Assembly: GCA_026225275.1 (NCBI GenBank) | Contig: JAMFSL010000134.1 | Span: forward strand, 1-64,000 | DNA from: Puia dinghuensis | Lineage (GTDB): Bacteria; Bacteroidota; Bacteroidia; Chitinophagales; Chitinophagaceae | Length of the DNA: 64,000 nucleotides | Reading direction: 5' to 3' | Shown here: piece after piece, positions 53,426 to 61,771 of the stretch | Layout: each line of letters begins with the position of its first letter | Numbering within the stretch: position 1 is the stretch's first letter | Notes under the pieces: model-generated | Seen by the model: only the letters and a program-made list of their open reading frames with translations | Database searches by the model: none | Told to the model about the DNA's origin: nothing | Translations under genes and position numbers: made by a program

Positions 53426-54418
53426 ATGGCTTTCTCCATTATTAAACCCGGTTTACTGGATACGATACAGGACATGGGAAGGTATGGTGTAGGTAACTGG
53501 GGGATCAATCCCGGCGGCGCCATGGACAGTTATGCTGCCCAGGTCGGCAACCTGCTGGTCGGCAACGACATCCAGGAAGCCGTTCTCGAGATCCATTTTC
53601 CGGGCCCCCAGATCCTTTTTGAACAGAATACATTGATCGCCATTACCGGAGCGGATTTCTCCCCCATGATCAATGACGAGTTTATTCCCCGCTGGCAGCC
53701 GGTGGTCGTTCGCAAAAACACTGTGCTGCATTTCCCGGCGCTGGTGCAGGGCGGCAGATGTTATCTGAGTGTGCATGGCGGGTATTGCATGAATAAATGG
53801 TTGAACAGCTACAGCACCAATCTCAAGGCAGGCGCCGGAGGGTGGGGGGGCATGCCCCTGAAAAAAGGGGATGAACTGCCTTTTAAAGAGAATACCATTT
53901 ATTTCGCCGGTCTGCTGAAAGAGGAGAGTAATTTCGAAGTCTTGCCCTGGCGGGTCAATACCGATACGGTCTATAAACATCCGCATGAAATAGGCTTCAT
54001 TCCCGGCCGGGAATGGAACGGATTGACGGCCGCTTCGCGGCAGGCTTTCGGGGAGAACAATTTTTTGATCCATCCTTCTTCAGACCGGATGGGGTACCAG
54101 TTGAATGGCAGCCCGCTGACGCTCCAGCGACCGCTCGAATTGGTTTCTTCGGCGGTCAGCTTCGGTACGATACAACTGTTGCCGAATGGCCAGCTGATCG
54201 TCTTGATGGCAGATCACCAGACAACAGGCGGTTATCCCCGCATTGCCCACGTTGCGACGGCCCATCTGCCGAAGCTGGCGCAGCTCCGGCCTTCCGATGT
54301 GATCCAGTTCAAGCTGACAGATATAGAGACTGCCGAACAATGGTTGATCAACCGGCAAAAAGAATTGCATATTTTGCAGCGATCTTGTCTGGATCACTTA
54401 AATGAGATGGTGTGCTAA
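53426..54418 (+). CDS. pxpC: 5-oxoprolinase subunit PxpC (biotin-dependent carboxyltransferase-like fold)
   Basis: This 330-residue KipA-like protein begins IIKPGLLDTIQDMGRYG and carries INPGGAMDSYAA, LSVHGGY and the late RMGYQLNG and ADHQTTGGYPRI segments that define the family. It is the partner of PxpB in the 5-oxoprolinase complex. The stop overlaps the GTG start of pxpA by 7 bases, so the two are translationally coupled. Confidence 0.96.
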   Translation: MAFSIIKPGLLDTIQDMGRYGVGNWGINPGGAMDSYAAQVGNLLVGNDIQEAVLEIHFPGPQILFEQNTLIAITGADFSPMINDEFIPRWQPVVVRKNTVLHFPALVQGGRCYLSVHGGYCMNKWLNSYSTNLKAGAGGWGGMPLKKGDELPFKENTIYFAGLLKEESNFEVLPWRVNTDTVYKHPHEIGFIPGREWNGLTAASRQAFGENNFLIHPSSDRMGYQLNGSPLTLQRPLELVSSAVSFGTIQLLPNGQLIVLMADHQTTGGYPRIAHVATAHLPKLAQLRPSDVIQFKLTDIETAEQWLINRQKELHILQRSCLDHLNEMVC

Positions 54419-55179
54419 AAATTGATCTCAATTGCGACATGGGCGAAGGCATGGATACGGATGCGGCGATCTTTCCCTTTATCAGTTCAGCGAATATAGC
54501 CTGCGGCGGACATGCCGGGGATGCAGATACGATGCGGCGGACCATAGCCGTTGCCCTGGTGCATGGCGTGGCCATCGGGGCTCACCCTTCGTATCCTGAC
54601 CGGGCCAGCTTTGGCCGAACGGATATCCTGGACTCTTCACCCGGAAAAGGAGATCGGTCCTTGCGATTGGAGGACCTGGCGGATATCCTGACCGATCAGC
54701 TGCGGCAGCTGCAAAAACTAGCGAACGACATGGGCGCCAGGCTTCATCATATCAAACCCCATGGCGCCCTATATAATCGGGCAGCCAAAGATGCCGTGGT
54801 CAGCGGGATCATTTGCCGGGCCATCAAAAATATCGATCCCACCTTATTATTATATGGGCTTAGCGGCAGCGAGATGCGCACCCAGGCTATTGCTCATGGT
54901 ATCGCCTTTGTCAGCGAGGTATTTGCTGACCGGACCTACCAGCCTGATGGCAGTCTGACCCCGCGGACAGCCTCGGATGCCCTGATACATGACCCGGCGG
55001 TGATGGTCCGCCAGGTGCTGATGATGGTGAGGGAAGGTAAAGTGCGGACCGCAGGTGATGTGGACGTCCCGATTGCCGCCGATACGATCTGTCTGCATGG
55101 GGATGGGCAGCATGCCGTCGAATTCGCAGCCAGGATCCGTCATGAGCTGGATCAGGAGGGAATCGTAATCGGGATTTGA
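54412..55179 (+). CDS. pxpA: 5-oxoprolinase subunit PxpA (LamB/YcsF family)
   Basis: This 255-residue protein starts at GTG 54412 inside the end of pxpC. The N-terminus LKIDLNCDMGEGMDTD, the SANIACGGHAGD motif and GAHPSYPDRASFGR are diagnostic of the family, as are HIKPHGALYN and CLHGDG. It completes the three-subunit 5-oxoprolinase. The 177 bases after it contain an AT-rich stretch but no gene. Confidence 0.97.
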   Translation: MLKIDLNCDMGEGMDTDAAIFPFISSANIACGGHAGDADTMRRTIAVALVHGVAIGAHPSYPDRASFGRTDILDSSPGKGDRSLRLEDLADILTDQLRQLQKLANDMGARLHHIKPHGALYNRAAKDAVVSGIICRAIKNIDPTLLLYGLSGSEMRTQAIAHGIAFVSEVFADRTYQPDGSLTPRTASDALIHDPAVMVRQVLMMVREGKVRTAGDVDVPIAADTICLHGDGQHAVEFAARIRHELDQEGIVIGI

Positions 55180-55356
55180 CATAAAATTGACGCTTCAACA
55201 GCGAAGGAATTCACACTGCAGTAATCGCGCAGTCATTGATTTTTCAATAATTTTTGACTATTTGTAAAAAATACTTAGTTTTAATTAGTTGCTCATAGAC
55301 GTTAGTCCTGCTCTAAGAATTCTCCTAAAATTAATATTGACCTTAAACTGCTAACT

Positions 55357-56412
55357 ATGACTAAGCTCCCAACTGACATGGCCTCTATTTCCCATTTTCA
55401 TCCCTTTCATCGCTTCTTTCTGTTATTGGTATTGGCGTGTAGCCTTGCGGCATCGGCAAAGGCTCAAACCAACAGTTTTCCCTTGTATTCTTCGGGCGCC
55501 TATTCCGGCGGTACCGGGGATAACACCAATGTCTCCACTCCGCAGTTGAAGCTGCAGTCTACATCGGGCTATATCCGGGTGACGCATTTGAGCGCTAGCG
55601 CCAGTATCTCTGCCGTGTATAATTATGAGACCGGCAAGGACGCTTACTGGGGGGAGGTCGCAGATGTCGGCAATTACTGGTTTCGGGGAAGAAACCTGCT
55701 GGTGCAGGGGGGCAAGGTAGGAATAAATGTTGCCACCCCTCAGTATCAGCTGGATGCAGCGGGGCAGGTAGGCTGTAATGCTTTTATACTCACGAATAAA
55801 TATCCTGGCAGCAGTACGAGCGATCTTTCGCTGACAGGCTACTTCAATACCAGTGCCTACGATATGATAGCGATTCACAACGGGTGGGATCCTAATGGCC
55901 TTTTTATTGCAGGATACAATGCCAGTAATGCAACCGCCGCGGTCTGGACAGGCCTCGCCACGAAAAAAGTATATATCGGGACGCCGGCTTTCAATAATAT
56001 GAATTACATGTGTGTGAATTTAATGACCGGCGGGGTCGGCATCGGGACCATCAACACCAACGATCCCAACAACCGGTTATTCGTAGAAACAGGCATCCGC
56101 ACCCGTAAAATAACCATCGACCAGGCGACATGGCCGGATTATGTATTCTCACCGGATTACCGGCTACTGCCGCTGGATAGTCTTCGCTCTTATATCGTTT
56201 CAAACAAACATCTACCGGAGATGCCTTCAGCGGACAGTGTAACTAAAAATGGCGTAGAACTCGGTGATGGCGAGTCGCGGCTGCTAAAAAAAGTTGAAGA
56301 ATTGACCTTATATATTATAGAACAACAAAAAGAGATAGAAGAAATCAAAGCTGAGAATACGGAAATGGCTACTCAGATAGAAATCCTTCGTAAGAGCAAG
56401 AACTGCAAATAG
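55357..56412 (+). CDS. Secreted tail-fibre-like protein with C-terminal coiled coil
   Basis: This 351-residue protein has a signal peptide (FFLLLVLACSLAASAKAQ, about residues 20-37), then beta-rich sequence with GKVGINVATPQYQLD and GGVGIGTINTNDPNNRL. These are the VGIGT-type repeats of Bacteroidota tail-fibre-like exported proteins. The C-terminal SNKHLPEMPSADSV, followed by ELGDGESRLLKKVEELT and a helical coiled-coil end, is the standard closing module of this group. That module probably trimerises or chaperones folding. No phage genes are near, so this is a cell-surface protein rather than a virion part. The function is unknown. Confidence 0.85.
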   Translation: MTKLPTDMASISHFHPFHRFFLLLVLACSLAASAKAQTNSFPLYSSGAYSGGTGDNTNVSTPQLKLQSTSGYIRVTHLSASASISAVYNYETGKDAYWGEVADVGNYWFRGRNLLVQGGKVGINVATPQYQLDAAGQVGCNAFILTNKYPGSSTSDLSLTGYFNTSAYDMIAIHNGWDPNGLFIAGYNASNATAAVWTGLATKKVYIGTPAFNNMNYMCVNLMTGGVGIGTINTNDPNNRLFVETGIRTRKITIDQATWPDYVFSPDYRLLPLDSLRSYIVSNKHLPEMPSADSVTKNGVELGDGESRLLKKVEELTLYIIEQQKEIEEIKAENTEMATQIEILRKSKNCK

Positions 56413-56565
56413 TGACTTAAAAATTTGATAAGGATAAGTACCCTTACTTGTGACATGCCCATTTTAGCATTTCCTTTGCAATTTCTCCTGAAATTTCCCG
56501 TTATTTGCCCAGTTCCCACTCCAACACAACGAAAGGATTTCTCTTTCACTCTTAATGAACTGACT

Positions 56566-57837
56566 ATGGCAACAACTAGCGAGCCGGGCCGGATCCAGGG
56601 CGGCTATACGTATGATTCTTTCACCGGGGTTGGCGAACGCGTGAAAAAGCCGACGGAATCTCATTTTCTCTGGTGGTGCGCCGGCGCCTACCAGGACCTG
56701 CTGAAGGAATGCCCCTCCGAGCAGACGAAATATGCCGGGCTGGGCGGGGTTTTGTTAGCCACTTTTGTACTGGCGGCCTTTTCATCGGGCTATGCCATCT
56801 ACAGTGTTTTTAATGACATCACCTGGGCAGTGATCTTCGCTATCATCTGGGGCCTCATCATCTTCAACTTCGACCGGTTCCTGGTCACGACCATGCGGAA
56901 ATATGGCGTATCGCGGCGCAAGCAAATCTGGATGGCCGTGCCGCGGCTGGTGCTCGCGCTGCTGATCGGCTTTACAATTGCCCGGCCGCTGGAACTGAAG
57001 ATCTTCGAAAAAGAGATCGACGTACAGGTGACGGCTAACCGGCATAAACTGCTATTACTGAATGATAGTCTCCTCCAGGCCGAGAATCACAGCGTGCTCA
57101 CCGCAGCGCAACAGGAACGAGACAGGCTGACGACCCGGCAATCAGCCCTGGAAGACACCTTACATCGCCTGCAGCAGGCCTATGTACAGGAGGCGGATGG
57201 CACAGGTGGTTCACAGCGGCGGGGTATCGACAAACTCACCTTATTGAAGAAAGAGGCCTACAACACGGCTTTACAGCAATCGACTCCTCTACTGGAACAA
57301 CTGCGGCAACAGATCAGCTACCAGGACAGCATTATCCGGCAAGCCAATGCCGGTCGCGATGTCAAAAACAAACAGTACGAAGCACAGGTGACCGCGGATG
57401 TGGGGTTCCTGGAAAGAAATAAGGCGTTATCCGACCTGTCGACCCGGGAAAGCAGCGTGTGGTGGGCCAGCCTACTGATCTCGCTGCTGATCATCCTCAT
57501 CGAGACGGCGCCGGTCCTGTCGAAACTGATCATGAGTACAGGACCCTATGATCTGGCGCTTGCTGGTATGGAACTAAAACAGATGGCGGCGGCGGAAGAA
57601 GATATGCGCCATGACCGGGAACAGGTCTATGAAAAAAGAAAGGCCATCAACGGAAAAAAGAAGGAGATGACGGACGAACTGTTGGAAAAGCTGTCGGCCT
57701 TGCAAAAGAAGCATGTACAGGAGGAACTGGATCAGTGGGAGCGGGGAGAGGACAAGATCCCCAGGCGGATGCCGCTGGAGGAGATCGCCCGCCGGATCAG
57801 ACAGCGCTACGATTTCCGGGAAGACGATATCCTATAG
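56566..57837 (+). CDS. DUF4407 family membrane protein
   Basis: I start at ATG 56566 (MATTSEPGRIQGG, 423 residues); the frame is open from 56425 but those 47 residues do not fit the family. There are membrane segments near residues 60-80, 85-105, 125-145 and 305-325. FNFDRFLVTTMRKYG after the second segment is the DUF4407 hallmark. Between the third and fourth segments is a long periplasmic coiled coil (about 150-300), and a charged helical cytoplasmic tail closes the protein. The function is unknown. It is convergent with the DUF892 gene, 3 bases away. Confidence 0.88.
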   Translation: MATTSEPGRIQGGYTYDSFTGVGERVKKPTESHFLWWCAGAYQDLLKECPSEQTKYAGLGGVLLATFVLAAFSSGYAIYSVFNDITWAVIFAIIWGLIIFNFDRFLVTTMRKYGVSRRKQIWMAVPRLVLALLIGFTIARPLELKIFEKEIDVQVTANRHKLLLLNDSLLQAENHSVLTAAQQERDRLTTRQSALEDTLHRLQQAYVQEADGTGGSQRRGIDKLTLLKKEAYNTALQQSTPLLEQLRQQISYQDSIIRQANAGRDVKNKQYEAQVTADVGFLERNKALSDLSTRESSVWWASLLISLLIILIETAPVLSKLIMSTGPYDLALAGMELKQMAAAEEDMRHDREQVYEKRKAINGKKKEMTDELLEKLSALQKKHVQEELDQWERGEDKIPRRMPLEEIARRIRQRYDFREDDIL

Positions 57838-57840
57838 TAT

Positions 57841-58380
57841 TTATTCCCGGCTAGCCTCTTTGTTAATATAATTTTCCGCCACTGCAGTCAGCAATTCATC
57901 CATCTCTTTTTCTTCTAAAAGAGATAATTCCAGGAGCTCTGCGATGTCGTCATGATCCAGGGTGCTGGCATGTTGCGCCAGGCTTCCGTAGCTGGTGATC
58001 TCATAGTGTTCCAGTTTCTGCGCTGCTACGACGATGCCCGCATCCCGGGTAGCGGTCCCGGCCCGCGTCCCTTCGATCACCATTTCCGCCTCCCGGGTAA
58101 TGCCCAGGATCGCCTCTGACGTGTGGGCCTCGGCGCCGGATCCCAGCAATTTAAAGATCATTTCCAGGCGGTTGATCTGCATCCGGGTGTCGTCGAGGTG
58201 ACTGGCCAGGACATTACTTAACTTTTGGGAAGAGACTGCTTTTTTCAACATCGGCAGCACACGCAGCTGATGCTGTTCGGCTGCGTACAATTCTTTCAAT
58301 TCATTCAAAAAAAGCTCCTCCAGCTTTGAATCCTGCCCGTCTGGCGACCCCGGCTCCTTTTTGTCGATTATCTTTTCCAT
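57841..58380 (-). CDS. DUF892 (YciF-type) ferritin-like protein
   Basis: The preferred start is ATG 58380 (MEKIIDKKE, 179 residues); the frame opens 9 residues earlier. The four-helix pattern of the YciE/YciF family is visible: LNELKELYAAEQHQL, SHLDDTRMQINRLE, a central EHYEITSYGSL helix, and LLEEKEMDELL. The Glu and His in these helices are the expected metal ligands. Relatives are stress-induced proteins of unclear activity. Confidence 0.92.
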   Translation of the reverse strand: MEKIIDKKEPGSPDGQDSKLEELFLNELKELYAAEQHQLRVLPMLKKAVSSQKLSNVLASHLDDTRMQINRLEMIFKLLGSGAEAHTSEAILGITREAEMVIEGTRAGTATRDAGIVVAAQKLEHYEITSYGSLAQHASTLDHDDIAELLELSLLEEKEMDELLTAVAENYINKEASRE

Positions 58381-58508
58381 ATAGCTGTATTTAAGAAAGA
58401 AAGTCAAAAAGCCTGCCTTTATTGCCGTGGACGACAGTCGGCGCGAAAACTCAGCGGTGCGAGTCCTGGACGTGGCTCGGATTTTATACTATTAGTATAA
58501 ATGAACAT

Positions 58509-58757
58509 ATGGAAAATCTAAAGACAGAGCTGATGAAAATCCGGGTAAATGATGAAACGGACGAATATGTTGCGGAAGAAAAGGATCACGGAGATCTGGT
58601 CGTCTACGATATTTCCCGGGCAGGTCATTATCTCCTAACCCTTTCCCGTGATGGCAGCATACTATTCATGAACTTCGATGCGGATGAAAAAGATAGGGAA
58701 ATCTTTAAATTATCTCACCTGAATGCATTCATCGAGAAGATAAAAACCCTTTCTTAG
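58509..58757 (+). CDS. Small conserved-looking protein, unknown function
   Basis: The likely product starts at ATG 58509 (MENLKTELMKIRVND) and has 82 residues; the frame is open from 58422 but the extra residues look like translated non-coding sequence. The protein is a small alpha/beta type (GDLVVYDISRAGHYLLTLSRD, then IEKIKTLS). No membrane segment or signal is present. A strong terminator 33 bases after the stop supports a real transcript. Confidence 0.65.
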   Translation: MENLKTELMKIRVNDETDEYVAEEKDHGDLVVYDISRAGHYLLTLSRDGSILFMNFDADEKDREIFKLSHLNAFIEKIKTLS

Positions 58758-58789
58758 GGGATCGGACCCAATGAGTTGTGGAAATTGCA

Positions 58790-58821
58790 CCCTCCCCGGC
58801 TATTCTGGGAGGGAATTTTTT
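58790..58821 (+). terminator. Rho-independent terminator after the 82-residue protein gene
   Basis: A perfect 7-base-pair stem CCCTCCC / GGGAGGG with a 10-base loop is followed by AA and six T. Confidence 0.88.
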
Positions 58822-59239
58822 CCACAGTGTAAAGATCCATCTGTATTACAAGGTATCATGCTTTTTGACCTTATGCAGGGAGCAGAAAGGTCTGCGGGAA
58901 GCCAGCGCATTGAGGCGGCGGATCGTATTTTCATCAGGCGGAGCAGGAGACGTGATCAATTTGACCACTCCTGACGTTTTCCGGCGTGATTTCGTGCTGA
59001 AGGCCATCTTAGAGTGATCCGGAGCGATAGATAGCCAGTTGGGCAGTGAATTAGTCGTCATATAAATTTGCTTTCAATAATTGCAATACCTATATTCAAA
59101 AACAATACCACGGCCAGGCGAAAAGATCCTCATGCAGGAAGAAGACAGGCAATATTCCGGTTATAACATTATACTAACTAAAAAAAATCGGAAATTAGGA
59201 ACTTTACTTATCATTACATCTAATTGATTTCATCCATAA
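58822..59239. other. Intergenic region of about 420 bases without a confident gene
   Basis: Short open frames exist on both strands: a + strand frame of 79 codons ending at 59017 and a - strand frame of 71 codons at 58846-59061. They overlap each other, have no start context and match no family I know. The - strand one (SPAPPDENTIRRLNALASRR) looks a little protein-like and could be a gene remnant. The last ~150 bases are AT-rich and should hold the promoter of the outer-membrane protein gene, but I cannot name boxes with confidence. Confidence 0.5.
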
Positions 59240-61114
59240 GTGCTTAAGAAAGAAAACTTAATACGGCTTGTAGCAGTGATCGCCTGCAGTTGCTTGTCTA
59301 TGTCTTCTTTCGGTCAGTTGAAGGACAGCACAGGCAGCGGTAATCGCTTTCAACGCTTCAGAAACAATAACATTTTCCAGTTTTTCTGGTCATCGATCTC
59401 CAGGGGGCGGCCCGATTCGGCGGCGCTGGCGACCGCCTTGAACACTAAGAGCGAAAGCCCCTTTAAGCCCTATGAAGGGAAGATCATCCGGCATATCTAT
59501 TTGCGTGGATATGGATTCGAACAGACTTTTACCGATACAGCCAGACACCTCCAGTATTTTGGTACCCAGGTATTGAATCACCTGCACCGCAAGACCAGAG
59601 ACTGGGTGATCCGCAATAACCTGTTCATTAAAGAGAATACCCCCGTCAATGCCTACAGGCTGGCCGACAATGAACGGTGGATCCGTTCACTGAACTATAT
59701 CCAGGATGCCCGTATCCTGGTCACGGCCCTGCCGGATAACCCGGATTCGGTGGACCTCGTCGTCGTCGTCAAGGACCTCTTCAGTATCACTGGCGGTATC
59801 GGCGAACTGAATGCGGGGCCTTTCGGCCTCCGTAGCAGTGTCAGTGAAGCGAATTTCCTCGGCATGGGCCAGCGGGTCCAGGGCGGGCTCAACCTTGAAC
59901 AGAACAGGACCCCGCATTTCGGGCCCGCGCTGCTGTATAGCAAGAACAATATCGCCGGGACCTTCATCAATGTGACCGCTTCTTACACGCAGATCAACTC
60001 GGACCTCTATCCCTATCAACCCGACGAGACAGCCTGGTATGTGCAGATGGATCGACCCCTGTATGCCCCCTACGCGCATCTGGCCGGCGGCGGCCGGATC
60101 GGGACCTTTGAAGACTATAATGTGTATCATTTCGTGGACAGCGTCTTTTATAAATATCGCTATCATACACGTGACGGATGGATCGGCTGGAACCTGGGGT
60201 CAGAAAAATTTCTCAGCAATACATCGGTCCGGGACCGACGATTTCTGGCTTTCCGGTATTTCCGGAATAATTTCGACACGGTACCTTATCAGGTCGGCAA
60301 TACGTTCAACTGGCGGTTTAATGACCGTGAAGCGGCCCTCACCTCATTCACCTTCTTCCGCCAGGACTTCTACAAGACGAACTATATTTATGGCTTCGGA
60401 ACAACGGAGGATTTACCGGTAGGGTATAATATGGCTATCACCAGCGGCTGGTACCGGCAATTGTATCTCAACAGACTGTATTCCGGGATCGACGCCAACT
60501 ACTACACCACCACCAAGCGGGGAGGGTTTTTTCAATATTTCCTTCGTTCCGGTGTCTTCATGTACCAGGGGCACGCGCAGGATGCCAGCATCCTGTTTGG
60601 AGGCAGCTATTACAGCCCGCTGTTCCTGTTCCCTACAATGAAGATCAGGCAGTATATCAATTTCAGCTATACGCGACAGTTCAACCGCATCGGTGTCGAT
60701 CCGCTGACGATCGACAATGTCTTCGGCCTTCGTTATTTTACCGGTGATTCTACTTATGGTTCCCAACGGATCACCCTTCACTCGGAAACGACATTTTTTA
60801 CGAATTATAAGTTTCTGGGTTTTAAGTTCGCTCCCTTTGTATTCGGAGACGTGTCGCTGCTGACGCCGCAGAACCAAAACTTTTCGAAGTCGGGGATATA
60901 TGATGGTGTCGGCGCCGGTATCCGGTCGCGTAATGAAAACCTCATCTTCAATACGATCGAACTGCGGGCAGTATATTTTCCAGTCCCCACGCCGCAGAAC
61001 AATACCTTCAAGATCATGCTGAATACCGGTCTCCAGTTCCGGTATAACAATAACTATGTCCGACAGCCGGACGTGGTTTTCCTCAATTCCGATGGATTGA
61101 ACAGTATTTACTGA
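59240..61114 (+). CDS. Omp85/BamA-like outer-membrane beta-barrel protein with a short POTRA part
   Basis: This 624-residue protein begins at GTG 59240 with a signal peptide (IRLVAVIACSCLSMSSFGQ). Residues about 75-180 look like one POTRA-type domain (GKIIRHIYLRGYGFEQTF, then IQDARILV and VDLVVVVKDLFS). The rest is a beta-barrel with alternating aromatic strands, such as FLGMGQRVQGGLNLEQ, and an aromatic-rich end. This is shorter than BamA, which has five POTRA domains, so it is an accessory Omp85 protein. The substrate is unknown. It converges with the SGNH hydrolase with a 7-base overlap. Confidence 0.82.
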   Translation: MLKKENLIRLVAVIACSCLSMSSFGQLKDSTGSGNRFQRFRNNNIFQFFWSSISRGRPDSAALATALNTKSESPFKPYEGKIIRHIYLRGYGFEQTFTDTARHLQYFGTQVLNHLHRKTRDWVIRNNLFIKENTPVNAYRLADNERWIRSLNYIQDARILVTALPDNPDSVDLVVVVKDLFSITGGIGELNAGPFGLRSSVSEANFLGMGQRVQGGLNLEQNRTPHFGPALLYSKNNIAGTFINVTASYTQINSDLYPYQPDETAWYVQMDRPLYAPYAHLAGGGRIGTFEDYNVYHFVDSVFYKYRYHTRDGWIGWNLGSEKFLSNTSVRDRRFLAFRYFRNNFDTVPYQVGNTFNWRFNDREAALTSFTFFRQDFYKTNYIYGFGTTEDLPVGYNMAITSGWYRQLYLNRLYSGIDANYYTTTKRGGFFQYFLRSGVFMYQGHAQDASILFGGSYYSPLFLFPTMKIRQYINFSYTRQFNRIGVDPLTIDNVFGLRYFTGDSTYGSQRITLHSETTFFTNYKFLGFKFAPFVFGDVSLLTPQNQNFSKSGIYDGVGAGIRSRNENLIFNTIELRAVYFPVPTPQNNTFKIMLNTGLQFRYNNNYVRQPDVVFLNSDGLNSIY

Positions 61115-61746
61115 TGATCGTTTGCCAGCGTCCTCACGATATAATGGGCAACCTTTTCCGCCCAAATGCGATACGTGCCTGCCGCCGGATGAAGTCCATC
61201 CGCTGTAAACAATACAGGGTCAGACCCCGCAGTCCGTCCCCGGGTAGTAATATCGATAAAGGTCACATCATATCGCCGCGTAATCCCGGCAGCTCTTGCA
61301 TTGAAGGCATCGATGTCGGCAGCGACATCGGCGATCGTCCGGCCTTTTGCATCAGGCAGGTAGGTTTGCGCGAAAGGAGATACGCTCCAATCAGGAATGG
61401 ACAGGACGATAACCTGGCCCCCCAACCGGATCGCTTCCAGTAGTAGTCCTTCAAACTGCAGAGCGTATTCCTCCACGTCGCGTCCCCGGTATTGATTGTT
61501 GACGCCGATCAGCAGAGTGACAAAATCGTAGGGCGGCCGTGAGCTCTCTCCGACCAGGCCCTGCCCGGCCATGGCGCCGGCCAGTTCATCCGTGGTCCAG
61601 CCCGTCCGCGCGAGAATCTCTGGCGGACGGAAAGACTGACCGGCGTCCTGCAGGAGACGTACTGCCAGGTCAGGGAAGCGATCATGTGGCGATACTCCTT
61701 CCCCGATCGTATACGAATCTCCCAGTGCTAATAAAGAATAGGCCAT
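61108..61746 (-). CDS. SGNH/GDSL-type hydrolase
   Basis: I start at ATG 61746 (MAYSLLALGDSYTIGEG, 212 residues). The 39 extra residues of the longer frame overlap the TonB receptor gene antiparallel frame-wise and look unlike a signal peptide. The blocks are clear: GDS with nucleophile Ser11, the oxyanion Asn in IGVNNQY, and the Asp and His in ADGLHP. It is probably a cytoplasmic esterase or lipase-like enzyme, with unknown substrate. It lies 25 bases downstream of the receptor gene on the same strand. Confidence 0.94.
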   Translation of the reverse strand: MAYSLLALGDSYTIGEGVSPHDRFPDLAVRLLQDAGQSFRPPEILARTGWTTDELAGAMAGQGLVGESSRPPYDFVTLLIGVNNQYRGRDVEEYALQFEGLLLEAIRLGGQVIVLSIPDWSVSPFAQTYLPDAKGRTIADVAADIDAFNARAAGITRRYDVTFIDITTRGRTAGSDPVLFTADGLHPAAGTYRIWAEKVAHYIVRTLANDHQ

Positions 61747-61771
61747 AGACCAGGTTTGTGCATGGCTGCCG

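Noticed and set aside
58771-59061. Two overlapping short frames on opposite strands.
   Set aside because: No start context, no recognised family, and mutual overlap; listed only as an uncertain intergenic region.
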